From: an uncultured Eubacteriales bacterium
GTDB taxonomy: Bacteria; Bacillota; Clostridia; Oscillospirales; Oscillospiraceae
NCBI GenBank assembly: GCA_900316255.1
Contig: ONCI01000005.1
Coordinates: forward strand, 1-61,257
Direction of reading: 5' to 3'
DNA: 61,257 nt
Below, in pieces: positions 32,751 through 40,874 of this stretch. Below the pieces are notes generated by a model, which saw only the letters and a list, made by a program, of their open reading frames with translations, searched no databases and was not told the origin of the DNA. Position 1 is the first letter of the stretch. Each line of letters opens with the position of its first letter. The position numbers were made by a program, and so were the translations under genes.

Positions 32751-33587
32751 TTAAAACCGGATCTTCTCTCCCCTTGCCACGCGGCGGTCGATCTCGTCCC
32801 GCTCGGCCCTGGTCAGGCACTTCACGTCCCGCTTGCTCAGCACCGGGCTCTGGCCGCCCATGGCCCCCTCGGCGGGGCGGAGCTGCCCGGCGATGACGCT
32901 GTCCGCCATGCGCTCCTCCGCACGTCTCGCGGAATAGGCCATAGCCGCGGGCAGGATCTCCTGCTGGTGCAGCACCTCAAAGGCGGTCTGCAGGGGCACG
33001 CCGCTGCGCAGAAGGCTGCGGAAGCGGGGGTCTCTGGCCTCCTGCTGCAGGTCGAAGCTGGGGTAGCGGGACTTCGTCACTTCCGCCTGGCGCAGCCAGT
33101 CGGAAAGCTGGCGTCTGGCCCGCTCCTGCCGCAGGGCCTCGGTCTGCTCCGGGGCTTTGCTCTCCTCCTCGTCGCCGGAAGCCGGAGCATCCTCCTGAAT
33201 GGCCCGGCGCAGCGCCTCGGGGTCAGCGGCGTCCACGCCGTAGCGCCGGCCCAGCAGCTCCAGGGCAGGGCCCAGTTCCCTGTATTTCTGCACGATGCCG
33301 GCGCTGCCCTTCAGCCGCTTCTGGATGGTGTCCTGTACCCGTTTATCATAGAGATCCTTGTATTCGCCTTTGATCAGGGACTCGAATCGGGCTGCCCGGT
33401 CGGCTGCCGCGTCTCTGTGCTCCCCGGCGTCGGGAGTGCCGCCCTCCTGCCCCGCTGGGGAAGAAGAGCGCTCTGCGCCCGTCTGCGGCCGGGCGAGAGC
33501 CGCCGTTTCCTGCCCGCCTGTCCCCGCTGCCCCGTCCTCCGCAAAAAGCTGAAGATCAAACAGCGGGCTCAGAGAAAATCTGCTCAT
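32751..33587 (-). CDS. Phage scaffold / minor head protein
   Basis: This 278-residue, charged, largely helical protein encoded directly upstream of the capsid gene has the usual size and position of a capsid scaffold. Helices such as RAARFESLIKGEYKDLYDKRVQDTIQKRL and ALRQERARRQLSDWLRQAEV dominate. The N-terminus MSRFSLSPLFDLQLFAEDG carries LQLFA (A16-E17), closely resembling the LNLQFFA site that Prp removes from Firmicute ribosomal protein L27. A proline/glycine-rich linker follows. It is probably processed by the adjacent Prp-like protease during head maturation. Confidence 0.82.
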   Translation of the reverse strand: MSRFSLSPLFDLQLFAEDGAAGTGGQETAALARPQTGAERSSSPAGQEGGTPDAGEHRDAAADRAARFESLIKGEYKDLYDKRVQDTIQKRLKGSAGIVQKYRELGPALELLGRRYGVDAADPEALRRAIQEDAPASGDEEESKAPEQTEALRQERARRQLSDWLRQAEVTKSRYPSFDLQQEARDPRFRSLLRSGVPLQTAFEVLHQQEILPAAMAYSARRAEERMADSVIAGQLRPAEGAMGGQSPVLSKRDVKCLTRAERDEIDRRVARGEKIRF

Positions 33588-33637
33588 GCGATCGTCCTTT
33601 CTGCCTGTAAGTAGGCGACACTGAATGAAGGAAGGAA

Positions 33638-33715
33638 GAATCGTGAATCGTTATGGTGTCCGCTTCGCGGACAAATTGGAATCCATCACACCGCAGGTGT
33701 GATACCGTAATTCTT
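33638..33715. repeat. Double-hairpin intergenic repeat
   Basis: Two hairpins, GTCCGCTTCGCGGAC and ATCACACCGCAGGTGTGAT, are enclosed by partly complementary ends (GAATCGTTATGGT / ACCGTAATTC). It lies between the scaffold and Prp genes and has no coding content. Confidence 0.65.
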
Positions 33716-33721
33716 CACTTT

Positions 33722-34060
33722 TCACTCTTCCCTCTTCACTTTTATATATCCGGGATAGGCTTCGCTCAGGAGCCTGAGCCCCGTCTCGGCCGCCCAGAAG
33801 AGAAGCCGTGCCTCATCAAAGGCCTCCTTTCGGGGCTTTGCCGTCACCAGCACCCTTCCGCCTCGGATCAGGATGTGGGCCTTCTTTTGCAGGCGCCCGG
33901 CCTCCTCCATGCTCTTCACGCACTGGGCCGCCGTCATGGCCAGGACGCTGGCCCCGGCGCAGACCGGGTCCTTCCCCAGCGCCGCAAAGCCCGCGTGTCC
34001 CCGGAGCTCCATGCTGAGAACGCCCCGCTCCCGGTTCTGTTCAAAACGGACCTGGATCAT
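33722..34060 (-). CDS. Phage-encoded Prp-family cysteine protease
   Basis: This 112-residue protein of the ribosomal-processing cysteine protease family has the two catalytic residues at the canonical positions, H22 and C34, in RGHAGFAALGKDPVCAGASVLA. Host Prp removes the N-terminal extension of L27, while phage Prp homologues process capsid and scaffold proteins. Its location between portal and scaffold genes, and the [L/I]QLFA motifs at the N-termini of both scaffold and capsid proteins, point to a prohead protease role. The start ATG at 34060 follows GGGGGA. The C-terminus YPGYIKVKREE is short and charged. Confidence 0.85.
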   Translation of the reverse strand: MIQVRFEQNRERGVLSMELRGHAGFAALGKDPVCAGASVLAMTAAQCVKSMEEAGRLQKKAHILIRGGRVLVTAKPRKEAFDEARLLFWAAETGLRLLSEAYPGYIKVKREE

Positions 34061-34082
34061 GCTGTCGATCCCCCATTTCGCA

Positions 34083-35831
34083 TCATCTGGGTTTTCCTGC
34101 CTCCGCCGTCCGAAGCCGCGCCTGCAGCACCCCCGGCGCTTCTCCGCCCCGGAGACTTCCCGCCGGGTCCTGCGTTTGAACCGGTGCCGCCTCCGCCAGT
34201 TCCCGGGCGTTGGCCTGAATGGCCTTGAGCACAAAGTCCTTGCCCTCAAAGTCCATCATGTCCAGGCAGGTCAGGGCAGCCCGGGCGTTCTGGGGCGCGA
34301 AGAAGCCCGCGCCGTAGAGCTGCAGGGCCAGCTCGTTCTGGGCCATGCGGCTGTAGGGGCTCTGCTTCTCCGCCTCCACCCGGATATCGAAGAGGGGCAG
34401 CCGGTAGGCGTCCGGCTCCTCTCCGCTCTGCAGACGCAGCGAGCGGTTGGAGTAGCGGATGAAATCCTCCCTGCCCTGGTTGCCCAGGATGCGAAAGCAG
34501 CGGGGCACGTCGTAAAACTGGCGGATCAGCTCGATGCAGAGCAGGATCAGCTTCCGGAAGGCCCGGTAGGAGCCCATGTTGCAGTCCCGGGTGAGCTTGG
34601 AGCCCGCTTCCTGCATGGCGGCGATGGCGCTGGCCGCGGTAGCGCCGCCGGTGGTGCCGCCGGTGGACACGTCCCGGTTGCCGGTGGTCTCCTTCAGCTC
34701 CTGGATCTTGTCCCGGAGGATGGTGACATAGATGTCCTTCAGGGGATTGGGCTGGATGGGCAGGATGCTGTCCGTGCCCAGGTTTCCGTCCACATGGACA
34801 AAGTCCCGGGCGGCGTCGGCAAACTCCTCCTCGTTCACCGCCCCGTCGGCGCGGATGAAGTGGCGGGGCCGGGCGTTGAAGAGCATGTTCTGCAAAATGG
34901 CCTGGTCGCCCCGGTCGATGTATTCCTGGGCCTTTTTGCCGATATCCAGGAAACCGAAGCCCGCGGGCGAGCCCTTGCAGCGCAGCAGCGGGTCCAGCAC
35001 AAAGGGGTAGAGGCCGTGGTCGTACCAGCCCCTCTCGGCATAGGCGGGCTCATTCTCGCTGGCAAAGAGGGGCTCGTGGATCCCCGCCACGAACTTGCAC
35101 AGGTGCAGCACGCTCCGCCCGCCCACACGCTTTTTGTAGTACCAGTCCACCACGGCGCTCTTGCCGGAGGTGTCCACCGCGTCGTCATAGAGATAGCGGT
35201 TCATATCCAGGCCCGGGGCCTGCAGCCGCTCCTTCAGCCGGGGATATTCCTCCTCCAGCAGATCGTTATCCCGCAGCGTCACATAGAAGAGGTTCCGGCT
35301 GTCCTGAATGTCGGTGACGCCGCTTTCCCAAAAGAGGTCGATGAGATCCGCCGCGCAGATGCGGATGTCGCCCAGTCCTCCCAGGCGCGCCGGGTCCCAG
35401 AACACGCCGAAGACCCCGGTGCCGCTCTCCAGCTTGTCGTCCATGGCCCGGGAGTAGACCTCCTCAAAGTCGCAGGCGTCCAGCACCACCGGCAGGATGC
35501 CCGAGAGGATCCGGGCCTCCTCCCGGTCCCCCTCCTCCCGGGGCAGGATGCTGGCGTGGGGGTAACTGTCCATGGCGTCGGCGTGCTTGTTGGCGATGGC
35601 GTTTAAGAGCCAGGCCGAGGCGGGCTCCACCTCGCTCTGTCCCCGGCGCATGCACTCCCACTGGCGCAGCCGGTACCACTGCTGGTTTTCCACCAGGCGC
35701 TTTTCCAGGTTGGCCTTGCCCGCCCGGTAGCGCAGCAGGGTCTGGTAGGCCTCCTCCACCTGCTTTTCCCCGATGGGCGGGGAGTCCTCCTTCCCGGCGG
35801 CTTCGGGAAGCTTTTCCTTATCCTTTTCCAT
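34083..35831 (-). CDS. Phage portal protein
   Basis: This 582-residue protein sits between terL and the head genes, as portals do. It would form the dodecameric ring through which DNA is packaged. Recognisable features are the N-terminal KRLVENQQWYRLRQWE segment, SYPHASILPREEGDREEARILSGILPVVLDACDFE, and a central DWYYKKRVGGRSVLHLCKFVAG domain. A GATAASAIAAMQEAGSKLTRDCNMGSYRAFRKLILLCIE helical stem lies in the C-terminal half. Length and lack of an SPP1-type signature suggest the podovirus-like class. It overlaps the terL 3' end by 14 bp. Confidence 0.85.
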   Translation of the reverse strand: MEKDKEKLPEAAGKEDSPPIGEKQVEEAYQTLLRYRAGKANLEKRLVENQQWYRLRQWECMRRGQSEVEPASAWLLNAIANKHADAMDSYPHASILPREEGDREEARILSGILPVVLDACDFEEVYSRAMDDKLESGTGVFGVFWDPARLGGLGDIRICAADLIDLFWESGVTDIQDSRNLFYVTLRDNDLLEEEYPRLKERLQAPGLDMNRYLYDDAVDTSGKSAVVDWYYKKRVGGRSVLHLCKFVAGIHEPLFASENEPAYAERGWYDHGLYPFVLDPLLRCKGSPAGFGFLDIGKKAQEYIDRGDQAILQNMLFNARPRHFIRADGAVNEEEFADAARDFVHVDGNLGTDSILPIQPNPLKDIYVTILRDKIQELKETTGNRDVSTGGTTGGATAASAIAAMQEAGSKLTRDCNMGSYRAFRKLILLCIELIRQFYDVPRCFRILGNQGREDFIRYSNRSLRLQSGEEPDAYRLPLFDIRVEAEKQSPYSRMAQNELALQLYGAGFFAPQNARAALTCLDMMDFEGKDFVLKAIQANARELAEAAPVQTQDPAGSLRGGEAPGVLQARLRTAEAGKPR

Positions 35832-37362
35832 TGTTTTCTCCTTCCTTCTCCTCGTCCGTCACCCGCTCCAGCCTGGGCCGGGAGACGGGAGGCGGGAGCT
35901 TCGCCTCCTCGATGTCCAGAAACAGGTGAAGCGGCCCCGGGTTGGATTTGTCGGGCCGGACCGTGCTTCTGGGCTGGATGGGCCGGGACATGAGGAAGTA
36001 GCGGGTCTCGTCGGCCACATGATCCTCCCCCGCGGTGTCCAGATCCTCCGGACGGTTGGGATCGGTGCGCAGGGCGGGAACGGTGCGGAGGAAGGCCTTG
36101 CAGGTGTTGAACACATACATGCCGGGAAAGCCGTTTTCATCGAAGGAAAGCCGGTAGTGCAGCTGCATCCAGCCGGGGATGCGCTGGTGGTCCCCCTTCT
36201 CGAACCAGACGCCGCAGCGCCCCGCGGTCTCCGCGATGGAGACTCCGGTCTCCGCGTTCCAGATGGCCGGGTCCGCCACGCCGCCGATGCGCCGCCCCTT
36301 CAGCCAGGGGTGCTCCCGCTCCGCCCGGGCGATCTCCCGGAAGACCTTCTCCGGCACCCACTTGACCCCCTGGTTGGGGGTCTCGGTGCAGCCGTACATC
36401 TCCAGGATGCGGTAGACCACTCCGTCCGGGTCCACCGCCCACCAGCCCAGGGAGAAGGGCCGGTTGTAGCCCCAGTCGAAGCTGCGGTAAAGCTTCCAGG
36501 CCTCCGGGATGGGAAAGGGCTCGATCACATGGCACCAGCGCCGCTGCTGCCGGAGGGTCTCCCGGGGCAGGTCCACCCCGGCGGCGTTGGCCGCGCGCAT
36601 GTCCGGCTCCATGCGGAAGTCCTCAAAGAACTGGCCCTCGTAGCTGTCCCAGTCTCCGTAGAGCAGGGCCTTGCGCTCCCGCTCGGGGAGGCTTGCAAGC
36701 CTTGCCAGATAGCGGGGATCGTTTTGCAGCAGGATGCGGTTGTCGAAGACGGTGCTGGGAACGAAGGCCCGGCTCAGCCGCTGCTTTTCGCTGTGCCCGT
36801 CCGGGTACACCACCACCGCCTCCTCCCAAAGGGTCTCCAGGGGCTCCCCCGCGGTGATGAAGCGCTCCTTTACCCAGGCGTGGCCCAGGCCGCCGGGGTT
36901 GGCGGTGCTGCGCATGTAGACCCGGGTGCCCGGCCCGTTGGGACGGTTGCGGCTTTTCAGGTAGATGTACTCCTCAAAGCTGAACTGGGTCAGCTCGTCG
37001 AAGGCGATGAAGTCGAAGGCCTTGCCCTGGTAGTTGAACTTGTCCCGCTCGTGCTGCAGGGAACCGAAGACCACCTTGGCGCCGCTGGGGAAGGTCCAGG
37101 TGTGCCTCTGCTCGTTGTACCGGGCGCCGGGGAAGGCCGCCGGGTAATAGCGGCGGCTCTTTTCGATGAGCTCCGTGAGCTGGGGATAGGTCTTGCGCAG
37201 GATCAGCCCCTTGTAATAGGGAATGTCCACCTGCCGCGTGGCCTCGATGACCAGAGCGTCGCTCTTGCCGCCGCCGGCGGCACCGCCATAGAGCACCTCG
37301 TCCTCGCCCCGCTGCATAAAGACCGCCTGTCTCTCCTGCGGCCGCCAGATCACATCGCTCAT
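35818..37362 (-). CDS. terL: Phage terminase large subunit
   Basis: This 514-residue DNA-packaging ATPase-nuclease has Walker A at YGGAAGGGKSDAL (about residues 25-37) and Walker B at FDFIAFDELTQF. The coupling motif is in STANPGG. The C-terminal RNase-H-like nuclease has metal ligands in RSFDWGYNRPF, GVADPAIW and GEDHVADETRYFL. All catalytic motifs are present, so it is probably functional. Bases 36255-36284, encoding the GVADPAIWN segment, match CRISPR spacer 1 of this window at 27 of 30 positions. Confidence 0.93.
   Translation of the reverse strand: MSDVIWRPQERQAVFMQRGEDEVLYGGAAGGGKSDALVIEATRQVDIPYYKGLILRKTYPQLTELIEKSRRYYPAAFPGARYNEQRHTWTFPSGAKVVFGSLQHERDKFNYQGKAFDFIAFDELTQFSFEEYIYLKSRNRPNGPGTRVYMRSTANPGGLGHAWVKERFITAGEPLETLWEEAVVVYPDGHSEKQRLSRAFVPSTVFDNRILLQNDPRYLARLASLPERERKALLYGDWDSYEGQFFEDFRMEPDMRAANAAGVDLPRETLRQQRRWCHVIEPFPIPEAWKLYRSFDWGYNRPFSLGWWAVDPDGVVYRILEMYGCTETPNQGVKWVPEKVFREIARAEREHPWLKGRRIGGVADPAIWNAETGVSIAETAGRCGVWFEKGDHQRIPGWMQLHYRLSFDENGFPGMYVFNTCKAFLRTVPALRTDPNRPEDLDTAGEDHVADETRYFLMSRPIQPRSTVRPDKSNPGPLHLFLDIEEAKLPPPVSRPRLERVTDEEKEGENNGKG
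36255..36284 (+). other. Imperfect protospacer of CRISPR spacer 1 in terL
   Basis: Aligned to spacer 4193-4222, positions 1-22 are identical (CGTTCCAGATGGCCGGGTCC then GC). Positions 23, 25 and 26 differ and 24 and 27-30 agree, giving 27 of 30. In type II systems the PAM lies 3' of the protospacer, so the mismatches are in the PAM-proximal seed. The 3' flank reads CGATGC. Confidence 0.85.
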
Positions 37363-37443
37363 CTCTTCCCTCCCTTCCCGCTTCCGATTCTGTCTTTTTG
37401 AGACAATCCATGTGCAAAAAAAGAAGCGCCCTCCCCGGCCGGC

Positions 37444-37968
37444 TCAGCTGGTCACTCCATCCTCCACGTCCCGGATCTCCGGCAGGATCAGCACCCCGGC
37501 AGGGGCCTCTTCCTCCTCCGTTTTCCGGATCTCGCTGCGCATTTTTTCGATGCGCGCCTGCTGCTCCTCCAGGTCCAGGGCGTCCTTGCGTAGGCCCAGC
37601 AGCTCCCGCAGGTCCTTCAGGGTCCTGGCCAGGCTTGCCAGGGCCGGGGTGTTTTCCGGCTCCAGCTGGTCCAGGGCCAGCCGCAGCTTCTCCAGCAGGT
37701 CGTCCGCGGTGTTCAGCAGCAGCGCCCGCCGGTTTTCCCGCAGCTCCAGGAGCTGCCCGCCCGTGGACGCCCCGGCCCGCTCCTCCTCCCGCCTCAGGCT
37801 GAGGAGCCGCTCCTGCCAGCGCCCCTCCGCCGCCCGTTTTTTCACCGTGCTGAGGCTGAGGCCGTGTTTTTCCGCCAGGGCCCGGTAGCTCAGGCCGGTG
37901 GCCAGGAAATCCTCTTCGATCCGCTCCCAGTCTGTTTTGGGTCCGGTCCCCTTTCTCATGCGTTCCAT
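37444..37968 (-). CDS. Phage terminase small subunit
   Basis: This 174-residue protein has an N-terminal helix-turn-helix (DWERIEEDFLATGLSYRALAEKHGLSLSTVKKRAAEGRWQER) that would recognise the packaging site. A long coiled coil for oligomerisation follows (LRENRRALLLNTADDLLEKLRLAL through EEQQARIEKMRSEIRKTEEE). It lies immediately upstream of terL and is the first gene of the leftward late operon. The ATG at 37968 follows GGGAGGGGA. Confidence 0.85.
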   Translation of the reverse strand: MERMRKGTGPKTDWERIEEDFLATGLSYRALAEKHGLSLSTVKKRAAEGRWQERLLSLRREEERAGASTGGQLLELRENRRALLLNTADDLLEKLRLALDQLEPENTPALASLARTLKDLRELLGLRKDALDLEEQQARIEKMRSEIRKTEEEEAPAGVLILPEIRDVEDGVTS

Positions 37969-38027
37969 CTTCTCCCCTCCCGTCCGAAATCATTATCCCA
38001 CGGCTGTTAATCCCCCGCGGCGCGCTC

Positions 38028-38056
38028 TTGACAGGGGGCTCTCTTTGATTTATGCT
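38028..38056 (+). promoter_or_regulatory. Promoter of the second MATE gene
   Basis: A perfect TTGACA (38028-38033) and TATGCT (38051-38056) are separated by 17 bp and lie 37 bp upstream of the ATG. Confidence 0.7.
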
Positions 38057-38092
38057 TTGATGGAAATCTGCAGGAAAGGAGCCGACATTTTC

Positions 38093-39457
38093 ATGAAACT
38101 TCACCCCCACAGCACCGCCCGAGACATGACCGAGGGCTCCATCCTGCGGCAGATGGTTCTTTTCGCCCTGCCGCTGATGCTGGGCAATGTGTTCCAGATG
38201 CTCTACAACACGGTGGACTCCGTCATCGTCGGCAACTTCGTCAGCAAGCAGGCCCTGGCGGCCATCGGCTCCACCACCGTGATCGTCAATATGATGGTCT
38301 TTTTCTTCAACGGCTTTTCCATCGGTGCGGGTGTTGTCATCGGCCAGTACTTCGGCGCCCGGGACATGGAAAAGCTCCACCGCGCCATCGAGACCACCAT
38401 GGCCGCCACTTTTGTACTGAGCCTGCTCTTCTCCCTGCTGGGCGTAGCCCTGGTGCGGCCCCTGCTGCACTTCATGAGCACGCCGGAGGACGTGATGCCG
38501 GAGGCCACGGTCTATCTGCGCATCTACCTGGGCGGGATCTCAGGCCTTCTCATCTACAATATGGGCAGCGGCATCCTCCGCGCCGTGGGCGACTCCACCC
38601 GGCCGCTGTATTTTCTCATCCTCACCAGCCTTCTCAACATCGCGCTGGACCTGTTCTTCGTCCTGGTGCTGAAGATGGGCGTGGCCGGCGCCGCCGTGGC
38701 CACCATCCTGTCCCAGTTCGTCTCCGGCGCGCTGATCCTGCTCCTGCTCACCCGCACAAAGGACATCTACCGCCTCGTCTGGCGGGAGCTGAAGATCGAG
38801 CTCTTCCTGCTGAAAAAGATCTTTGCCGTGGGCCTGCCCATGGCCATCCAGCAGGTACTCACCGCCTTCTCCAACATCTTCGTCCAGGGCTATGTCAACG
38901 TCTTCGGCTCGGACGTGATGGCCGGCTGGAGCAGCTACAACAAGCTGGACCAGTTCATCATGTTGCCCATGCAGAGCATGGCCATGGCCTCCACCACCTT
39001 CGTAAGCCAGAACATCGGCGCCGGGAAGGAGCGCCGGGCGGACCAGGGCACCGGCGTCGCGCTGCTGCTCAGCACCTCGGTCACGCTGGTCATCGCCGTG
39101 GCCCTCTTCGTCTTCGCGTCCCCCGCCGTCCGCCTCTTCTCGCCGGACAGCGATGTGATCCGCTACGGCGTGCTCTTCATCCGCAGCAACGTCTTCTTCC
39201 TGCTCTTCAACTGCGTCAACCACGTGCTGGCCGGCGCCCTCCGGGGCCGGGGCGATTCCGCCGGTCCCATGATCATCATGCTCTCCTGCTTCGTGGGCGT
39301 GCGGCAGATCTATCTCTATCTCATCACTCACCTGGTGGCCAACACCCCGCGGCTGGTGGGCCTGGGCTATCCCGTGGGCTGGACCCTCTGCTGCATCGTG
39401 GAACTGAGTTACTACTTCATCCGCCGCCGGCAGTACCGGACCCGCTCCGCGGTCTGA
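38093..39457 (+). CDS. MATE family efflux transporter
   Basis: This is a 454-residue twelve-helix exporter of the MATE family, a normal length. Typical segments are MTEGSILRQMVLFALPLMLGNVFQMLYNTVDSVIVGNFVS at the N-terminus and GLPMAIQQVLTAFSNIFVQGYVNVFGSDVMAGWSSYNKLDQF in the second half. It would expel cationic drugs or metabolites in exchange for H+ or Na+. It is more similar in layout to the DinF/NorM-like group than the MATE protein at 5.7 kb. It has its own consensus promoter and is transcribed alone, just right of the prophage terminase gene. Confidence 0.92.
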   Translation: MKLHPHSTARDMTEGSILRQMVLFALPLMLGNVFQMLYNTVDSVIVGNFVSKQALAAIGSTTVIVNMMVFFFNGFSIGAGVVIGQYFGARDMEKLHRAIETTMAATFVLSLLFSLLGVALVRPLLHFMSTPEDVMPEATVYLRIYLGGISGLLIYNMGSGILRAVGDSTRPLYFLILTSLLNIALDLFFVLVLKMGVAGAAVATILSQFVSGALILLLLTRTKDIYRLVWRELKIELFLLKKIFAVGLPMAIQQVLTAFSNIFVQGYVNVFGSDVMAGWSSYNKLDQFIMLPMQSMAMASTTFVSQNIGAGKERRADQGTGVALLLSTSVTLVIAVALFVFASPAVRLFSPDSDVIRYGVLFIRSNVFFLLFNCVNHVLAGALRGRGDSAGPMIIMLSCFVGVRQIYLYLITHLVANTPRLVGLGYPVGWTLCCIVELSYYFIRRRQYRTRSAV

Positions 39458-39464
39458 GCGGGCT

Positions 39465-39602
39465 CTCCCCTCCCCGCCTCCATGCGGCGTGACGGATGCG
39501 GTGTCGCCCCCATGCCTTCTCCTTGAGGAGAAGGTGGCGCGGCGCGTCCTTCGCAAGCGCCGTGACGGATGAGGTGTCGCCCCCAAGGCCTACTCCCTCA
39601 TC
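39465..39602. repeat. Composite intergenic repeats
   Basis: A CCTTCTCCTTGAGGAGAAGG hairpin (about 39513-39532) is joined to a GGCGCGGCGCG..GCGCC variable arm and a GGATGAGGTGTC box. Partial copies (GACGGATGCGGTGTCGCCCC) stand on either side. It is non-coding. Confidence 0.65.
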
Positions 39603-39634
39603 TCCCGAAATTCTCTTGCGAATCCAGTTTTTCC

Positions 39635-39663
39635 TTGACAAGCCCCCTCCACTGTGCTACTAT
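39635..39663 (+). promoter_or_regulatory. Promoter of tRNA-Ser
   Basis: TTGACA at 39635-39640 and TACTAT at 39658-39663 are separated by 17 bp and lie 14 bp before the tRNA. Confidence 0.85.
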
Positions 39664-39676
39664 GTTCGAGCGGCAT

Positions 39677-39770
39677 GCAGAAGTACCCAAGAGGCCGAAG
39701 GGGCTCCCCTGCTAAGGGAGTAGGCCGGTTTAGACCCGGCGCGAGGGTTCAAATCCCTCCTTCTGCGCCA
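39677..39770 (+). tRNA. tRNA-Ser (anticodon GCT)
   Basis: This is a 94-nt class II tRNA. The acceptor stem GCAGAAG pairs with CTTCTGC, followed by discriminator G and an encoded CCA. The anticodon stem CTCCC/GGGAG holds loop CTGCTAA with anticodon GCT. The long variable arm (GGCCGG..CCGGC) is typical of tRNA-Ser, and the T-loop is GTTCAAATC. Its 3' eight bases plus terminator sequence are duplicated at 48307-48336. Confidence 0.97.
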
Positions 39771-39806
39771 AAAAAGAAGATCACCCATCGGGTGGTCTTC
39801 TTTTTT
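39771..39806 (+). terminator. Terminator of tRNA-Ser
   Basis: AAAAAGAAGA-T-CACCC pairs with GGGTG-G-TCTTCTTTTT around loop ATC, directly after the CCA end. Confidence 0.9.
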
Positions 39807-39848
39807 GCCATGCAGGAGGGATTTGAATCATGTCCGCACACGCCGGCG

Positions 39849-39970
39849 GAATTGCGAGCTTACGCTGCCGGTGGCAGAAAAAGTAAGCTCGCAATTTCCG
39901 CAGCGGTCGGAGAATGCAAGGATCAGCATAAGCCCGCAGCATTCTCCGGGCACCGCAAGGTGGACTGTGC
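39849..39970. repeat. Structured repeat element, copy B
   Basis: This is the same architecture as 32515-32638. Stem 1 is AATTGCGAGCTTAC with GTAAGCTCGCAATT around GCTGCCGGTGGCAG. Stem 2 is GGAGAATGC with GCATTCTCC around AAGGATCAGC. The TTTCCGCAGCGGTC and GGGCACCGCAAGG boxes are identical to copy A. Six bases in stem 1 and two in stem 2 differ from copy A and each change is compensated in the opposite arm. Confidence 0.85.
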
Positions 39971-40112
39971 ATGAAACGGCGGCCCAGGCCGGCCTCTCTT
40001 GCCGCTTTGCGGCAATTCAGCTTCCGCGCCATCAAACATTCGGATTTCGTTACGGTGCTGTTCCTATGCAGGCCCCGGAACGCGCGGCCCTTCCGCTTGC
40101 GCGGCACGGATC

Positions 40113-40865
40113 CTACCTGTCCATTTCTTTGCGGATCTCTTGCGCCAGGATCTCCGGCTCTTTTCCCAAGCGTTCACAATGGCGGGAATCCGGAATGATC
40201 AAAACCTTGCTCCAGGGATACAGGCGCTTTGCGAGAGGCTCTCCTTCGATCCGGTTTACTTCCTTCTCCCCCCATTCAAAGCTCAGGCTGCCGCACACGG
40301 CCGAATCCACGGGCACCCCGCAGCCATCCTGGCAGATCTTCAGGATTCGCACCACATTCTCGGCACGCAGGCGCCCCAGTTGTTTTGCCATGCTCATTCC
40401 CAAGTCCTCTCCGTAAACGGGTGACAGGGTCTTGGCAAGAAACGCCGGGTCCCTGGCGGCTTTTTTTCGCGCGGCAAGATAGCCGAAGTTCGAGAGCAGT
40501 CCCTTTATCCCCTTGCTTTTTCCCAGGGGGATCCCGTCAAGGTAAACTGTTTTATAATACAGCTCTCCCAGGCTCAAAAGCGGCATCGCGGTCGTGCCGC
40601 CCATGGACGCGGCATACAGCAGCTCTACTTCCCCGATCCCCCGGTCCTGCAAAAACCGCTTTAATTCCTGAGCATCCTGCCGGGGCGTGAAAGCGGACGC
40701 GTCCTCACCATGTCCCGCCTGATCCGCAGCGACGAAATAATAGTTCCCCGGAAGCTTTTTCCCAAAGTGTTCCACCATCTGCTCTCCGTTGAGCAGCATG
40801 GGATGGATCAGCAAGACAACAGGATCTTTGGGATCGCCATAGGTGTGGATCTTCATCGTCTGCAC
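40113..40865 (-). CDS. Alpha/beta hydrolase
   Basis: This 250-residue serine hydrolase has the alpha/beta fold: strand and oxyanion region VVLLIHPMLLNGEQM, nucleophile elbow AASMGGT (serine in Y-A-A-S-M-G-G), and a C-terminal VLIIPDSRHCERLGKEPE segment with the likely catalytic histidine. The acid is probably in the LSFEWGEKE region. The substrate is unknown; its place at the end of the peptidase/transporter operon suggests hydrolysis of an imported ester or amide. It starts 9 bp after the upstream transporter gene. Confidence 0.8.
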   Translation of the reverse strand: MQTMKIHTYGDPKDPVVLLIHPMLLNGEQMVEHFGKKLPGNYYFVAADQAGHGEDASAFTPRQDAQELKRFLQDRGIGEVELLYAASMGGTTAMPLLSLGELYYKTVYLDGIPLGKSKGIKGLLSNFGYLAARKKAARDPAFLAKTLSPVYGEDLGMSMAKQLGRLRAENVVRILKICQDGCGVPVDSAVCGSLSFEWGEKEVNRIEGEPLAKRLYPWSKVLIIPDSRHCERLGKEPEILAQEIRKEMDR

Positions 40866-40874
40866 CTCATACCC

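Larger units (their letters stand above)
18794..37968. mobile_element. Cryptic or minimal podovirus-like prophage region
   Basis: The region has a CI-like repressor, a rightward early operon of five small genes and a leftward late operon from small terminase to holin. Capsid type (N4-gp56), the P22-like hub candidate and the absence of tape-measure or sheath genes suggest a short-tailed phage. No integrase, replication or recombination module beyond one RecB-like nuclease is present, and I could not find flanking att repeats. Host-type intergenic repeats interrupt several gaps in the late operon and one coding sequence, suggesting long residence, yet the structural ORFs are intact. Confidence 0.8.

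Noticed and set aside
39781-40107. 108-residue minus-strand ORF over structured element B, similar to one over element A
   Set aside because: The similar translations arise from the shared non-coding repeat. Differences are placed for base pairing rather than for protein conservation.
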